DNA of 64,000 bases from Alphaproteobacteria bacterium (GTDB lineage Bacteria; Planctomycetota; Phycisphaerae; UBA1845): assembly GCA_028285105.1 (NCBI GenBank), contig JANQQE010000011.1, forward strand, positions 509,856-573,855, written 5' to 3'. Within the stretch, counting starts at the first letter, position 1. Each line of letters starts with the position of its first letter. Shown one piece after another: positions 1 through 9,236 of the stretch. The notes beneath the pieces are model-generated. The model was not told the DNA's origin. It saw only the letters and a program-made list of their open reading frames with translations, and did not search any database. The position numbers were made by a program, and so were the translations under genes.

Positions 1-777
1 CCCGAATGGTTTGGTGGCGGCTGCATCGACGACTTCCCACACGTTGATCCCCATGCGATCGAGCAGCACTTTCATCTCGTTGATCAGGGCGATGTTCACG
101 GAACGATAAACGTTTTCGAGAATTTTTGCGGCTTCTGCGACTTCGCAACTTGAGACCGGGACGATCGTTTCAAGGGCAGCATCATACAGTGCTTTGGCAA
201 CCGCAATGCTCTTGGGTCCGTAACCGCCAACGAGTTTCGGGATCGTCGTCGTGTTGTGCGACTTGCGGCCGGGGTCTTCACGTTCCGGCGAGTAAGCGAG
301 ATAAAAATCCTTCTCGGGTTTTAAGCCGCTTTTTTCGAGGATCGGCAGCATCAATTCGCGCGTGGTACCCGGATACGTCGTACTCTCGAGGCAGACCAAT
401 TGATCTTTGCGCAGGTACTTCGCCACCATCTCGCAGGTGCTGGCCACGTACGTCATGTCCGGTTCGCGCATTTTCGTCAGCGGGGTCGGCACACAGATAA
501 TGATGGCGTCCACTTTTGAAATGCTGGCAAACCGATCTGTCGCGGAAAACTTCTCCTTCTTGATGGCCTCTTTGAGAAACCCGGAAGGGATATGCTTGAT
601 GTAACTCTTTCCAGCGTTTAGCTGCGTGATCTTCTTAGGGTCAACGTCGAACCCGACCACCTTGAAACCGGCTTCGTAAAATGATCGCGACAGGGGCAAA
701 CCGACATAACCCATACCCACAATGCCAACGACGGCTTTTCGATCCTTAATGCGACGTATCTGGTCTGTGTGAGGCAC
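1..777 (-). CDS. nucleotide-sugar dehydrogenase (UDP-GlcNAc/UDP-ManNAc 6-dehydrogenase type), 3' end outside window
   Basis: The 259 codons seen are the N-terminal part of a UDP-glucose/GDP-mannose dehydrogenase family enzyme, which oxidises the C6 hydroxyl of a nucleotide sugar to a carboxylate using two NAD+. Visible are the Rossmann motif GIVGMGYVGLPL (about residues 18-29), the motif CVPTPL, LESTTYPGTT, and YSPEREDPG, which is typical of the WbpA/WecC branch that acts on N-acetylated sugars. The start of the central helical domain (AEAAKILENVYRSVNIALINE) follows. I chose the GTG at 777 because GGAG lies 9 bases upstream. The catalytic Cys region lies beyond the window edge. It is divergent from the DegT aminotransferase at 1093, and WbpA/WbpE-type pairs often act together in surface polysaccharide synthesis. 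The exact substrate is inferred. Confidence 0.85.
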   Translation of the reverse strand, partial: MPHTDQIRRIKDRKAVVGIVGMGYVGLPLSRSFYEAGFKVVGFDVDPKKITQLNAGKSYIKHIPSGFLKEAIKKEKFSATDRFASISKVDAIIICVPTPLTKMREPDMTYVASTCEMVAKYLRKDQLVCLESTTYPGTTRELMLPILEKSGLKPEKDFYLAYSPEREDPGRKSHNTTTIPKLVGGYGPKSIAVAKALYDAALETIVPVSSCEVAEAAKILENVYRSVNIALINEMKVLLDRMGINVWEVVDAAATKPFG

Positions 778-1092
778 GTCATTATTCTCCAAGAGCGATG
801 GTCAATACCAGAAAGTTTCGACCTCGTTGATTCGGTGCGAAACGAGCGGTCATCATAGAATCCGCCTGTATTCCTGCAAGCGGCTGCATTGCGACGCGGG
901 CGGGATGTCTGCTATCATTCTCCCTCGCCGATGGCCTTAAGATCGGCAAGTTTCGCCGCCCAAGACAGCCAACTCTGAATCGCCACTTGATGCAATAAAG
1001 ACGCGGTTCCTGACGAACCGGACAAGCACCTTGGGCGTATCGTCAGCGATGAATCGTGAGTCGTAAGAGCTTTTCTGGAGCCAACAGATCGC
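778..1092. other. divergent intergenic region
   Basis: This 315-base gap separates two divergent polysaccharide genes and must hold their promoters and leaders. No convincing -35/-10 pair or operator was found by eye. Only a GGAG about a dozen bases before the ATG at 1093 stands out. Short open frames here lack coding character. Confidence 0.5.
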
Positions 1093-2217
1093 ATGAGTCA
1101 ACCCAATCACCCCATCGCCCTCGCCAGGCCCGATATTTCGCAGCAGGAAATCGACGCCGTCGTCAAGGTACTCAAGACCCCCAACCTTTCGATTGGGCCA
1201 AAGGTCACGGAATTCGAAGAGAAGTTTGCCGCTCAATGCAGAACCAAATACGCGGTTGCCTGCAACAGCGGAACCAGTGCGCTGCACCTGACGCTCTTGG
1301 GGATGGGTGTCGGTCCGGACGATGAAGTCATCACGACACCGTTTTCGTTCATCGCGTCCTCAAACTGCATCATGTTTGTTGGGGCCACGCCGAAATTCGC
1401 CGACATCGATCCGGATACCTGGTGTCTTGATCCCAAGAAAACGGAAGATGCGATTAGCAAGAAAACCAAAGCCATGATTCCCGTCGATGTTTTTGGCATC
1501 ACCCCCGATATGAATGCTTTTATGTCGATCGCGCAGTCGCGAAGACTTCGCGTCATCGAAGACTCGTGCGAAGCACTGGGAACAACCTTTCAAGGCCGAC
1601 CGGCCGGCTCACTGGGCGATGCCGGTGTGTTTGGCTTCTATCCGAACAAGCAGATCACAACTGGCGAAGGCGGGATGGTCGTCACGGACGACGACGCCAT
1701 TGCAGAAATCGCGCAGTCGGTTCGCAATCAGGGGCGTGGCAGCGGTGCAAGTTGGCTGGCCCATGAACGACTCGGTTACAACTTTCGCCTCAGCGATATC
1801 AACTGCGCGATCGGGTGCGTCCAACTCGAACGTCTGAACGAAATCCTGACGAAACGCGCCGCAGTGGCAGAACTGTACGATGATCGGCTGGTCGGTGAGG
1901 ATCGCCTGACGACTCAATTGGTCACCCCAGGCTGCCACAAGAGTTGGTTTGTCTACGTGGTTCGACTTCGCGACGGATATACGCCTGAAAACCGTGATCG
2001 AATCCTCAACATGCTTCGGGATGAAGGCATCGGTTGCAGCAACTACTTTGCCCCACTTCACCTTCAGCCGTTTTACCGCGAGTCTTTCGGGTTCAAACCG
2101 GGCGACTTTCCGGTTTGCGAGGCCCTTTCCGAGCGAACCATCGCTTTACCCTTCCACACGGAACTGTCTGCCGACGATGTGGATCGGGTCGTGACGTCGC
2201 TGCAACGCTTGCTTTAA
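1093..2217 (+). CDS. DegT/DnrJ/EryC1/StrS family PLP-dependent sugar aminotransferase
   Basis: The 374-residue product is full length for the fold-type I sugar aminotransferases that convert a keto-sugar nucleotide to an amino sugar, with glutamate usually as donor. Seen in order: the N-terminal IALARPDIS-E-EIDAVVKVL segment, CNSGTSALHLTL for cofactor phosphate binding, VIEDSCEALGTT with the Asp that contacts the pyridine nitrogen, and GFYPNKQITTGEGGMVVT, whose Lys forms the Schiff base. The C-terminal part has the family RLSDINCAIGCVQLERL motif. The ATG has GGAG about 13 bases upstream. It is divergent from a nucleotide-sugar dehydrogenase, which suggests both serve synthesis of a modified amino sugar for a surface glycan. 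The exact sugar cannot be read from the sequence. Confidence 0.93.
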   Translation: MSQPNHPIALARPDISQQEIDAVVKVLKTPNLSIGPKVTEFEEKFAAQCRTKYAVACNSGTSALHLTLLGMGVGPDDEVITTPFSFIASSNCIMFVGATPKFADIDPDTWCLDPKKTEDAISKKTKAMIPVDVFGITPDMNAFMSIAQSRRLRVIEDSCEALGTTFQGRPAGSLGDAGVFGFYPNKQITTGEGGMVVTDDDAIAEIAQSVRNQGRGSGASWLAHERLGYNFRLSDINCAIGCVQLERLNEILTKRAAVAELYDDRLVGEDRLTTQLVTPGCHKSWFVYVVRLRDGYTPENRDRILNMLRDEGIGCSNYFAPLHLQPFYRESFGFKPGDFPVCEALSERTIALPFHTELSADDVDRVVTSLQRLL

Positions 2218-2227
2218 GAATTCCGTC

Positions 2228-2260
2228 CCACCGACAGCCGAGGGTCCGGTGGCGGTTTTT
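2228..2260 (+). terminator. putative rho-independent terminator after the aminotransferase
   Basis: An inverted repeat CCACCG (2228-2233) / CGGTGG (2247-2252) encloses a 13-base loop and is followed by a run of five T at 2256-2260, starting 11 bases after the aminotransferase stop. The six-pair stem is short, so efficiency is uncertain. Confidence 0.5.
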
Positions 2261-2504
2261 GACAGGCCATGTGGCGACTTATGTGCTTGCAGCCCATAGT
2301 CTTAGCCGGTAATGTGCCAGCACTTTAATGGCGAGGCTTCACCCGCAGGCGCGCAAGCTGTGAGATTTTCAGGCATCGTGCAACTGAGGCGGACTCGAAG
2401 CAATCGCCATCAAGACCAGTCGTCATCTAAACATCCCGTGCGTTGAGCAGGCCCCGCGTTCAATCCTGCTGACGCCATCTGAAACTCAGCTAAGGAGAGC
2501 ACCT

Positions 2505-5500
2505 GTGCATCCAACTCGGCTCTTGGCAAAGCGTCACCTTGCAAACTTCGTCCTACTCGCATTCGCATTTTCATTCGCTGTGCCAGCGATTGTTCATGCA
2601 GACTCGCTCGATGAGGCAATCGCGTTGTTCGACAAGGGGCAATACAAGGAATCGCAGGCGATGTTGCTCTCGATCGACCGTCGTGATCTCGATCCGGCGA
2701 TGCAGGCGCAACGCAAAGATTATGTGAATCGCACGCGGGTCGCACTTCGCATGGTCGATCAGGCGCAGACGGATCTCGACGACGGCGTGCAGGCCCACAA
2801 ACAATCGCGTCTGGTCGATGCAGAGACGCTGTTCAATGCAGTCGTTGCCAATAAATACGCAACATCGACGCAGCGTTCGACGGCAATGCGTCACAAACGC
2901 GAGATTGAAAGCACTCGCTCAAGTTATTCGGGAAGCGTCACCCAAAATAGTAAACTCGCCCCAAACAACCGCACGCAATCATTGGCTCGTTCCGATTCTG
3001 GCATACAGTACGCTGCCAATGGCCCGTCTTCGGGTTCGGCCAACGATCAGGCCCGCGAGTTGACCAAGCAAGGCTATGAGGCCCTTCGTGCTGGCAACAA
3101 TGACGAGGCATTGCGTCTATTCAATCAGGCATTGAATAAGGTCCCCGGATATCCGCAGGCGGTCGAAGGCATCAATCAAGTTCGCGGTCACAATCGGGTG
3201 GAATCGCCAAGCGGCTCGCTCCTGGATCGCATTCGCGAGCGTCACCGCATCCAATGGCAGCGAGCGCAAGAAACGTTCCGCGGTTATGAAAAAGAGATCC
3301 AGTCAGCAATCATTGACGAAAATTACGACCTCGCCCACGAACTGTTGCTCAGCGCCCGACAGGTGGTTGAGGGGGCCAAGCAGTACGCCGACCCGCTCAT
3401 CAAATATGAAAGCATCATGAGCGAGATCGAGGCTCTTGAGAAGAATCTCCAAGCCGAAATGGAGCGAAACGACCAGACCCTCGCCCGCGTCCAACGCGAT
3501 GAAATTCAGCGCACTGAGCGCGATCGCAATCGCCAGACGGCAGAACGTCGAAGCCGCCGGATCGATGCATTGATGAACGAGGCTCTCCAGCTTCGCAAAG
3601 ACCGCGAACTGAAGAAAGCCATCGCCGTCCTCGAACAGGTCGTGGCGCTTGATCCTCGAAACGATCGTGCCCGCTGGATGATCGATGACCTTAGCGACAT
3701 CTACCACATCAAGCGTCATCGAGAAGCGCGCGACGAAATGTACAAAGAAGCTCAGGAAGTGCTTGTCGATACAGAAGAGTCGAAAATTCCCTGGCATAGA
3801 ACGATCAGTTATCCAGAGAATTGGATTGAGATCACCTCGGGTCCCGAGCGCGTCGCCACAGGTCGTGAGCGATTGTCTCCGGAAGATCGCCAGCTGCATG
3901 CCAAGCTCGATGCATCAATTCCGCTCAACATTGAAGACACGACGTTTGAAGAAGTCATCGATGAATTTGCAACCAACCAGGCCACAAACATCACGGTCAT
4001 CTGGAATGACCTGGAAGCGGTCGGCATCGACCGTGACCTGCCCGTCACGTTGCAATTCCCGTCGGAAGTCACTTTCAAGAAAGCCCTGACAGAGGTTCTC
4101 GATCAGGTTGGCGGTGGTGAAGTTGAATTGGGCTACGTCGTAGCTGACGGCGTCATCAAAATCGCAACCCAGACCCTGCTCGACAAAGACACCTACATAG
4201 ATGTGTACCCCATCGAAGACTTGCTCCTAAGCGTCCCCGACTTTGAAGGCCCGACTGTTGACGTCGCCGGTGGTGGCGGTGCAGGCGGCGGTGGTGGTGG
4301 AGGTGGCGGCGGTGTTGGCGGTGGTGGTGGCGGATTCGGCGGTGGTGGTGGCGGCGGCGGATTCGGCGGCGGCGGAGGTGGTGGTGGATTCGGCGGCGGC
4401 GGCGGTGGATTCGGCGGCGGTGGTGGCGGTGGCCTTGGTGGCGGATTCGGCGGTGGTGGCGCTCCATTCTCTGGCGGCGGAGATTCCGAAGGCGACGACG
4501 AAGAAGAAGGCACCCGCGAAGAACGCGTTGATGCCCTGCTCGAGTTGATCCGCAACACGATCGAGCCGGATAGCTGGCGTGAAAGCGGTGGAACCGATGC
4601 AGCAATCGCTGAATTGGGCGGTCAACTGGTCGTCACGCAGACTGCCAGCGCCCATTCAGACATCCAAGACTTGCTCGGTAAGCTTCGCGATCAGCGTGCG
4701 ATTCAAATCGCAATCGAAGCCCGCTTTATCACAATTACGTCAAACTATCTTGAGGAACTCGGGCTCGACCTCGATGTCGTTCTGAACCAGGGCAATGCCG
4801 GTTTCGATCGAACGGGCCAGAGTGCAACGGGTTCGCAGGTGTTGATGCCCCGATCGTTTTCGCGACTCGGATTCCTACCGGGCATTCCCAATGCGGGCTT
4901 GCAGCTTAACCAGTTCCAGGGTGCCTCCCAGCCGTTTGGAAACCCGGGTTTGATTCCGGCACCGGGCGGTGGCCTGGTCAATGCATCGAACGCATCGCCG
5001 ATTCCGATTATCTCAAACGTGCTTGACCTCGTTCAGCCAACCAACACAGTCATCCCGAACTCGTTCGGTGGAAACGCCACGCCTGCAATGAGCATTTTCG
5101 GAAGCTTCCTTGACGGTATTCAGGTGGACTTCCTGCTTCGGGCAACGCAGGCCGATCGCCGCAGCAGCATCATGAATGCCCCTCGTCTGGTGCTATTCAA
5201 CGGGCAGCGGGCGTGGGTTGGCGTGTTGAACTCGACCAGCTTTGTGCAGTCGGTATTCCCGGTCGTGGATGAAAACGCAGTCGCATTACAGCCAAACGTG
5301 CAACAGCTTCAAACCGGTACGGTTCTCGACGTGCAGGCGGTCGTTTCATCCGACAAACGCTACGTGACCATGAACCTCCGACCGGGTGTCGCTCAGCCGG
5401 TTGGCCCGCTTCAGGTCTTTCCATTCAGCGGTGGTTCATCGGGAGCAGCCGCTGCGGCAGATGCGTTCATTCAGTTGCCCAATACCCAGCGACAGGTCAT

Positions 5501-5744
5501 TCGCACCACGGTATCGGTCCCCGATGGCGGTACGCTGCTGATCGGAGGACTCAAGACGGCTCAGGAAATTGAAGCGGAAGCTGGTGTCCCGATCCTGTCG
5601 AAGATTCCGGTACTCAAGCGACTGTATTCAGCCCGAAATCTCGTCAAGGACGAGCAGGTACTTTTGATTCTTGTGAAGCCGAAAATCCTCATCCAGCGTG
5701 AGCAGGAAGAAGAAGCGTTCCCGACATTTGGGTCACGTTCCTAA
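2505..5744 (+). CDS. secretin (GspD/type II-III secretion outer-membrane channel family) with TPR N-terminus and poly-Gly tract
   Basis: This 1079-residue protein ends in a bacterial type II/III secretin domain. The hallmark VPDGGTLLIGGL is followed by E-A-GVPILSKIPVLKRLY at about residues 1005-1045. Its N-terminus is a cleavable signal peptide (cut near VHA-DS), followed by TPR-like repeats (about 34-410, including DPRNDRARWMIDDL), a charged coiled-coil stretch near 300-350, an N0/STN-like domain near 460-585, and a 64-residue glycine-rich tract (589-652). An N1-like domain near 670-760 comes next. Start is GTG with AAGGAG about 10 bases upstream. It should form an outer-membrane ring, but no GspE, GspF or pseudopilin genes lie nearby, so the partner system is unknown. 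It is longer than typical GspD (about 650 residues) because of the TPR part. The YdjY lipoprotein follows 24 bases downstream. Confidence 0.88.
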   Translation: MHPTRLLAKRHLANFVLLAFAFSFAVPAIVHADSLDEAIALFDKGQYKESQAMLLSIDRRDLDPAMQAQRKDYVNRTRVALRMVDQAQTDLDDGVQAHKQSRLVDAETLFNAVVANKYATSTQRSTAMRHKREIESTRSSYSGSVTQNSKLAPNNRTQSLARSDSGIQYAANGPSSGSANDQARELTKQGYEALRAGNNDEALRLFNQALNKVPGYPQAVEGINQVRGHNRVESPSGSLLDRIRERHRIQWQRAQETFRGYEKEIQSAIIDENYDLAHELLLSARQVVEGAKQYADPLIKYESIMSEIEALEKNLQAEMERNDQTLARVQRDEIQRTERDRNRQTAERRSRRIDALMNEALQLRKDRELKKAIAVLEQVVALDPRNDRARWMIDDLSDIYHIKRHREARDEMYKEAQEVLVDTEESKIPWHRTISYPENWIEITSGPERVATGRERLSPEDRQLHAKLDASIPLNIEDTTFEEVIDEFATNQATNITVIWNDLEAVGIDRDLPVTLQFPSEVTFKKALTEVLDQVGGGEVELGYVVADGVIKIATQTLLDKDTYIDVYPIEDLLLSVPDFEGPTVDVAGGGGAGGGGGGGGGGVGGGGGGFGGGGGGGGFGGGGGGGGFGGGGGGFGGGGGGGLGGGFGGGGAPFSGGGDSEGDDEEEGTREERVDALLELIRNTIEPDSWRESGGTDAAIAELGGQLVVTQTASAHSDIQDLLGKLRDQRAIQIAIEARFITITSNYLEELGLDLDVVLNQGNAGFDRTGQSATGSQVLMPRSFSRLGFLPGIPNAGLQLNQFQGASQPFGNPGLIPAPGGGLVNASNASPIPIISNVLDLVQPTNTVIPNSFGGNATPAMSIFGSFLDGIQVDFLLRATQADRRSSIMNAPRLVLFNGQRAWVGVLNSTSFVQSVFPVVDENAVALQPNVQQLQTGTVLDVQAVVSSDKRYVTMNLRPGVAQPVGPLQVFPFSGGSSGAAAAADAFIQLPNTQRQVIRTTVSVPDGGTLLIGGLKTAQEIEAEAGVPILSKIPVLKRLYSARNLVKDEQVLLILVKPKILIQREQEEEAFPTFGSRS
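4269..4460 (+). repeat. GGN-repeat tract encoding 64 glycine-rich residues
   Basis: Almost every codon here is GGT, GGC or GGA, broken only by periodic TTC (Phe), GTT/CTT and one GCA. This gives units such as GGGGFGGGGGGGG inside the secretin gene. The tract lies between the N0-like and N1-like domains and would be a flexible linker. Such DNA is prone to slippage, so length may vary between strains or assemblies. Confidence 0.9.
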
Positions 5745-5768
5745 GAAAGCAAAGGTCACAAATCATCG

Positions 5769-7091
5769 ATGGATGTATTGAATAAGAACTGCGATCGATC
5801 GAATCGTCTGTTGCGCGAGGCGTTTGCCTGGATGTTGACGTGTATGCTGTTGTTGTCGTCAACTGCATGTGAACAGAAATCGAACCAGTCCGGCAGCCCC
5901 AAACCGACAGCAGAGAAGCCGGTAGATTCCACGCCCTCACCCGCACCGTCGGCTACGCCAGTCCCGGTGAAATCGGGTGGAAAAAGGGCGGAATACGCCA
6001 AAGACGTCGTCATCGATTGGAACACAAAACAAGTTGAGGTATCCGCCAAAGTTGTCCAAACCGATTTGCCGATCGAACTCTTGCTTTGTGCTGAAAACAC
6101 CAAGGAGCACGAGAGCATTCTCGTCACCGGTGCGCAACCGAAAAAAATATTTGAAGCGTTGGGAATGATCGGTGCGACGGTCGGCACGCCCGCCGCCATC
6201 GATCCAGCCACCGGCAAGCAAACGGCTGCGACCGGTCAACCGCTTGATATCGACATCGAGTACGAAGCCGATGGAAAAAAATTCCGCCAAAAAGCCCACG
6301 AGTGGATGGTGGATTCCAAAAACAAAAAACCCATCGGCCCATTGAACTGGGTCTTTTGCGGATCGCGGACCGAAGACGGAAAATTCACCGCAGATGCCGA
6401 CGGAACGATCGCCTGCGTCGTCGATTTCTCGACCGCTCTGATCGGGTTGGCCGAGTCGCATTCTGCGAGCGACGCGGAGCTTTGGGTACTTGCCGACAAG
6501 AATCGCGTGCCAAAGGTTGGGACAAAATGCACGGTCACGATTCGGCCAAAGCAGGACTCGTCACCGTCGCCATCTAAGACAACGGCGGTCGCCAAAACCG
6601 ATCCGGCTCATTCTGATTCAGCAGCAGGCGACACCGAACCCATTGATCTCCAACTGACCCCGGAAGGATTCTTTCAATACAACGATGACATCTTAGATGC
6701 ACTCTCGCTCGATGCCTTAATCAAGGATCGCATCAAGTCGAATCCGGCACAGAAGGTCAGCCTCACCGCGATGCAGGTTGAACCCGATGCCGTCGAAAAA
6801 ATGAACCTCTTCACCCGATTGGCCGGCAGAGCAATTATCGGTTCGGGCATCGATCAGAAAAACCTGACCATGACGCTTCTCGACGAACCGCCCAAGAGCG
6901 AGTCCAAAGTCGAACCGTCAGACGCATCGGATGCGGGCGACGAAACAACCGCAAAAAGCGATCCGGCGGCGACGAGCCCAACCCCCGCACCCGAGAATCT
7001 GGGAGAAATCCGGCGTGAGTCTGCTGAAAAGAAAAAGCAATCGAATGCCACGCCAACGCCAGAACCGTCACCAGAGCCCAAGAATCCCTAG
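5769..7091 (+). CDS. YdjY-domain probable lipoprotein
   Basis: The 440-residue product begins with a charged N-terminus, a hydrophobic stretch and LLLSSTAC, a plausible though imperfect lipobox, so it is probably exported and lipidated. A Pro/Ser/Thr-rich linker follows. Residues about 70-260 match what I know of the YdjY domain common in planctomycetes: HESILVTGAQPKKIFEALGMIG, then DIDIEYEADGKKFR, GPLNWVFCGS, and VPKVGTKCTVTIRP. The remainder is low-complexity (Ser, Pro, Thr, Glu) with a short structured segment (about 290-375), which may be a disordered periplasmic tail. The molecular role of YdjY domains is unknown. It sits 24 bases after the secretin gene on the same strand and may be co-transcribed. 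Family assignment rests on remembered motifs. Confidence 0.72.
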   Translation: MDVLNKNCDRSNRLLREAFAWMLTCMLLLSSTACEQKSNQSGSPKPTAEKPVDSTPSPAPSATPVPVKSGGKRAEYAKDVVIDWNTKQVEVSAKVVQTDLPIELLLCAENTKEHESILVTGAQPKKIFEALGMIGATVGTPAAIDPATGKQTAATGQPLDIDIEYEADGKKFRQKAHEWMVDSKNKKPIGPLNWVFCGSRTEDGKFTADADGTIACVVDFSTALIGLAESHSASDAELWVLADKNRVPKVGTKCTVTIRPKQDSSPSPSKTTAVAKTDPAHSDSAAGDTEPIDLQLTPEGFFQYNDDILDALSLDALIKDRIKSNPAQKVSLTAMQVEPDAVEKMNLFTRLAGRAIIGSGIDQKNLTMTLLDEPPKSESKVEPSDASDAGDETTAKSDPAATSPTPAPENLGEIRRESAEKKKQSNATPTPEPSPEPKNP

Positions 7092-7139
7092 GCCTCAGAT
7101 CACCGGCGAATATTTGAGTTTACAACCACATTCCAGATA

Positions 7140-8195
7140 ATGATCGGCGACATGAATACCGCTGCGAACACCGCACATTCGTTGAACGCTCCCGTCACCA
7201 CCGATCTGAATGCGAAGATCGTGGAGATCGGTCGCAGCATCCTCGCCCGCGAATGCGAGGCCGTCACTGAAGCGAAAGCCAATCTGGGCGACGCCTTCGT
7301 AGAAGCCGTCAATATCATCCTCAATTGCAAAGGCCGGTTGGCGGTCACCGGAATGGGCAAAGCCGGCTTGGTCGGTCGAAAAATTCAAGCCACTTTCGCC
7401 AGCACCGCCACCCGCGCCTATTCGCTCCACCCGGCTGAAGCCATCCACGGCGATCTCGGAATGATCGATGGTGACGACGCGATCCTGGCACTGACCAACA
7501 GCGGCGAGACGCAGGAACTCGTGCGCTTGCTGCCGACGTTTCGCAAGTTGGGTTGCAAAGTCATTCTAATTACCGGTCGGCCCAAATCGACGTGCGCGAA
7601 ACTCTCCGACATCGTGCTGGATATCGGCGCCACACCGGAAGCCTGCCCGCTTCATCTGGCACCGAGTTCTTCGACAACGGCGATGCTAGCCGTCGGCGAT
7701 GCTTTGGCCCTGACGGTGATGCAGCTTAAAAACGTCGCCCCGGAAGAATACGCAGCGTACCACCCCGGCGGAGCGCTCGGTCGCAGCCTCATGCGGGTTC
7801 ACGAAATCATGCGAACGGGCGACGACTGCCCCACGCTAGTTTCGACCGACACGGTCGGCCAATACGATGTCGCCATCCAGCGCGCCCCGCGTCGAGCAGG
7901 GGCAGCCGCCATCGTCGATAGCGACCGTAAACTCGTTGGGTTCTTCACGCATGGCGACTTCGTGCGATGTGCCCGCGATCACAGCGACTGGTTCAACCTG
8001 CCCATCGCCGACGTCATGACCCAAAACCCAAAAGCCGCCAAGGTCAGCGAACTGGTCGCCGACTCCATCAAACTCATCCAGAAGCACAAGATCGACGAGC
8101 TGCCGGTGGTGGACGACGACCACAAACTCGTCGGACTGATCGACGTGCAGGATTTGCTGGCGGCTGGCTTCAGCAGTTTCGACGATCAATCCTAA
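7140..8195 (+). CDS. arabinose-5-phosphate isomerase (KpsF/GutQ/KdsD family)
   Basis: KpsF/GutQ-type enzymes interconvert ribulose-5-phosphate and arabinose-5-phosphate, the first step to Kdo. The 351-residue protein has an N-terminal SIS sugar-isomerase domain (about 35-180) with VTGMGKAGLVGRKIQATFAST, HPAEAIHGDLGM and LTNSGETQE, then SSSTTAMLAVGDALALTVM and HPGGALGRSL. Two C-terminal CBS domains follow (about 215-345; IMRTGDDCP, VADVMTQNPKA). Length and order match the family. The ATG at 7140 or the ATG at 7152 could be the start, since neither has a strong Shine-Dalgarno sequence. A glycosyltransferase follows 30 bases downstream. Together with the Kdo-kinase-like protein at 48886 this suggests that the organism makes a Kdo-containing lipopolysaccharide. 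Confidence 0.92.
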   Translation: MIGDMNTAANTAHSLNAPVTTDLNAKIVEIGRSILARECEAVTEAKANLGDAFVEAVNIILNCKGRLAVTGMGKAGLVGRKIQATFASTATRAYSLHPAEAIHGDLGMIDGDDAILALTNSGETQELVRLLPTFRKLGCKVILITGRPKSTCAKLSDIVLDIGATPEACPLHLAPSSSTTAMLAVGDALALTVMQLKNVAPEEYAAYHPGGALGRSLMRVHEIMRTGDDCPTLVSTDTVGQYDVAIQRAPRRAGAAAIVDSDRKLVGFFTHGDFVRCARDHSDWFNLPIADVMTQNPKAAKVSELVADSIKLIQKHKIDELPVVDDDHKLVGLIDVQDLLAAGFSSFDDQS

Positions 8196-8225
8196 GTGCA
8201 AACGCCAACCCGCAAATCGAAAAAC

Positions 8226-8942
8226 ATGACCGATACGCTCAAAGCCCTGTCCATCGTCATCCCCGTCTACAACGAGAAAGCCACGCTCGAAGAGATCATC
8301 TCGCGCGTGCTGGCGGTCGAGTTACCGCTGGAACGAGAGATCATCCTCGTCGACGACGGCAGCAGCGACGGAACACGCGACATCTACCCCAAGATCGAGC
8401 AGCGCTGGCCGGACCAGAAATTCAAGATCGAACTCCAACCGCGCAACATGGGGAAAGGGGCAGCCGTCCGCAAGGGCTTTGCGATGTCCACCGGCGACAT
8501 CGTGCTGATTCAGGATGCCGACCTCGAGTACGACCCAGCCGACTATCCGCAACTGTTAAAACCGATCCTCGACGGGAAAGCCGACGTGGTCTACGGATCG
8601 CGTTTCGTAGGCGACTCAGCCCACCGCGTGCACCTGTTCTGGCACATGCTGGGCAACCGCTTTTTAACGATGCTGTCAAACATGATGACCAACCTGAACC
8701 TCACCGACATGGAGACGTGTTATAAAGTCTTCACCCGCCCCGTCATCGATTCAATGACGCTGGTAAGTGACCGCTTCACCATAGAACCGGAGCTGACCGC
8801 CAAAATCGCCAAAGGAAAATGGCGCGTCTACGAAGTAGGCATAAGCTACGCCGGCAGAGACTACGAAGAGGGGAAAAAGATAACCTGGAAAGACGGTGTG
8901 GCCGCGCTGTGGGCGATACTGCGCTTTCGGTTTTTTGGGTGA
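8226..8942 (+). CDS. family 2 glycosyltransferase (dolichol-phosphate mannosyltransferase-like)
   Basis: The 238-residue protein is a soluble GT-A glycosyltransferase. It shows LSIVIPVYNEKATLEEII at the N-terminus, VDDGSSDGTRD, MGKGAAVRKGFAMSTGDIVLIQDADLEYDP with the DxD-type metal site, VVYGSRF, and the MET-CYKVF-RPV segment common in DPM1-like enzymes that load a sugar onto polyprenyl phosphate. I start at the ATG at 8226. An in-frame GTG at 8196 would add ten residues with no homology look. It follows the isomerase by 30 bases and is probably co-transcribed with it. Donor and acceptor are unknown. A polyprenyl-phosphate glycosyltransferase role is inference from the DPM1-like motifs and small size. 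Confidence 0.9.
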   Translation: MTDTLKALSIVIPVYNEKATLEEIISRVLAVELPLEREIILVDDGSSDGTRDIYPKIEQRWPDQKFKIELQPRNMGKGAAVRKGFAMSTGDIVLIQDADLEYDPADYPQLLKPILDGKADVVYGSRFVGDSAHRVHLFWHMLGNRFLTMLSNMMTNLNLTDMETCYKVFTRPVIDSMTLVSDRFTIEPELTAKIAKGKWRVYEVGISYAGRDYEEGKKITWKDGVAALWAILRFRFFG

Positions 8943-9075
8943 GTGTGTAATTCCTTACCAACCCGCGCGATGGGTGGAGTGATTGACGTACTGATTCAGC
9001 AGCAGTCCAAGTCGAGTTTGCAAAACACAGCGCAAGAACTAGTAGCTAGCCTAACTTCTCTAAATCATCCCGAAT

Positions 9076-9081
9076 TATAAT
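9076..9081 (+). promoter_or_regulatory. perfect -10 hexamer in AT-rich leader of the methyltransferase gene
   Basis: TATAAT occurs at 9076-9081 inside the AT-rich gap 8943-9236 that precedes the methyltransferase. There is no good -35 hexamer 16-18 bases upstream and no extended TG. The gap otherwise shows no open frame. Its base composition differs from the flanking housekeeping DNA and marks the left part of the accessory island. Confidence 0.3.
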
Positions 9082-9236
9082 GTGAGTTATCGAGAGAATT
9101 AGTAATTGTTCTGAATTCTGTCACTTAACACACTGATTGCTTTCGGTACCCCAAACAGAGACAATTAAACTTTACGGGATCCGAACGGTCCAAGGAATGT
9201 TGGGTAGTAAGGGCACCAAGAAAACATCGATCGGCC

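Noticed and set aside
4269..4460. Possible CRISPR-like or minisatellite array
   Set aside because: Units are of irregular length without unique spacers and stay in the secretin frame, so it is a coding low-complexity tract.
4193..4558. Proline-rich minus-strand frame
   Set aside because: Antisense of the GGN repeat in the secretin gene reads as polyproline; this is an artefact of the repeat.
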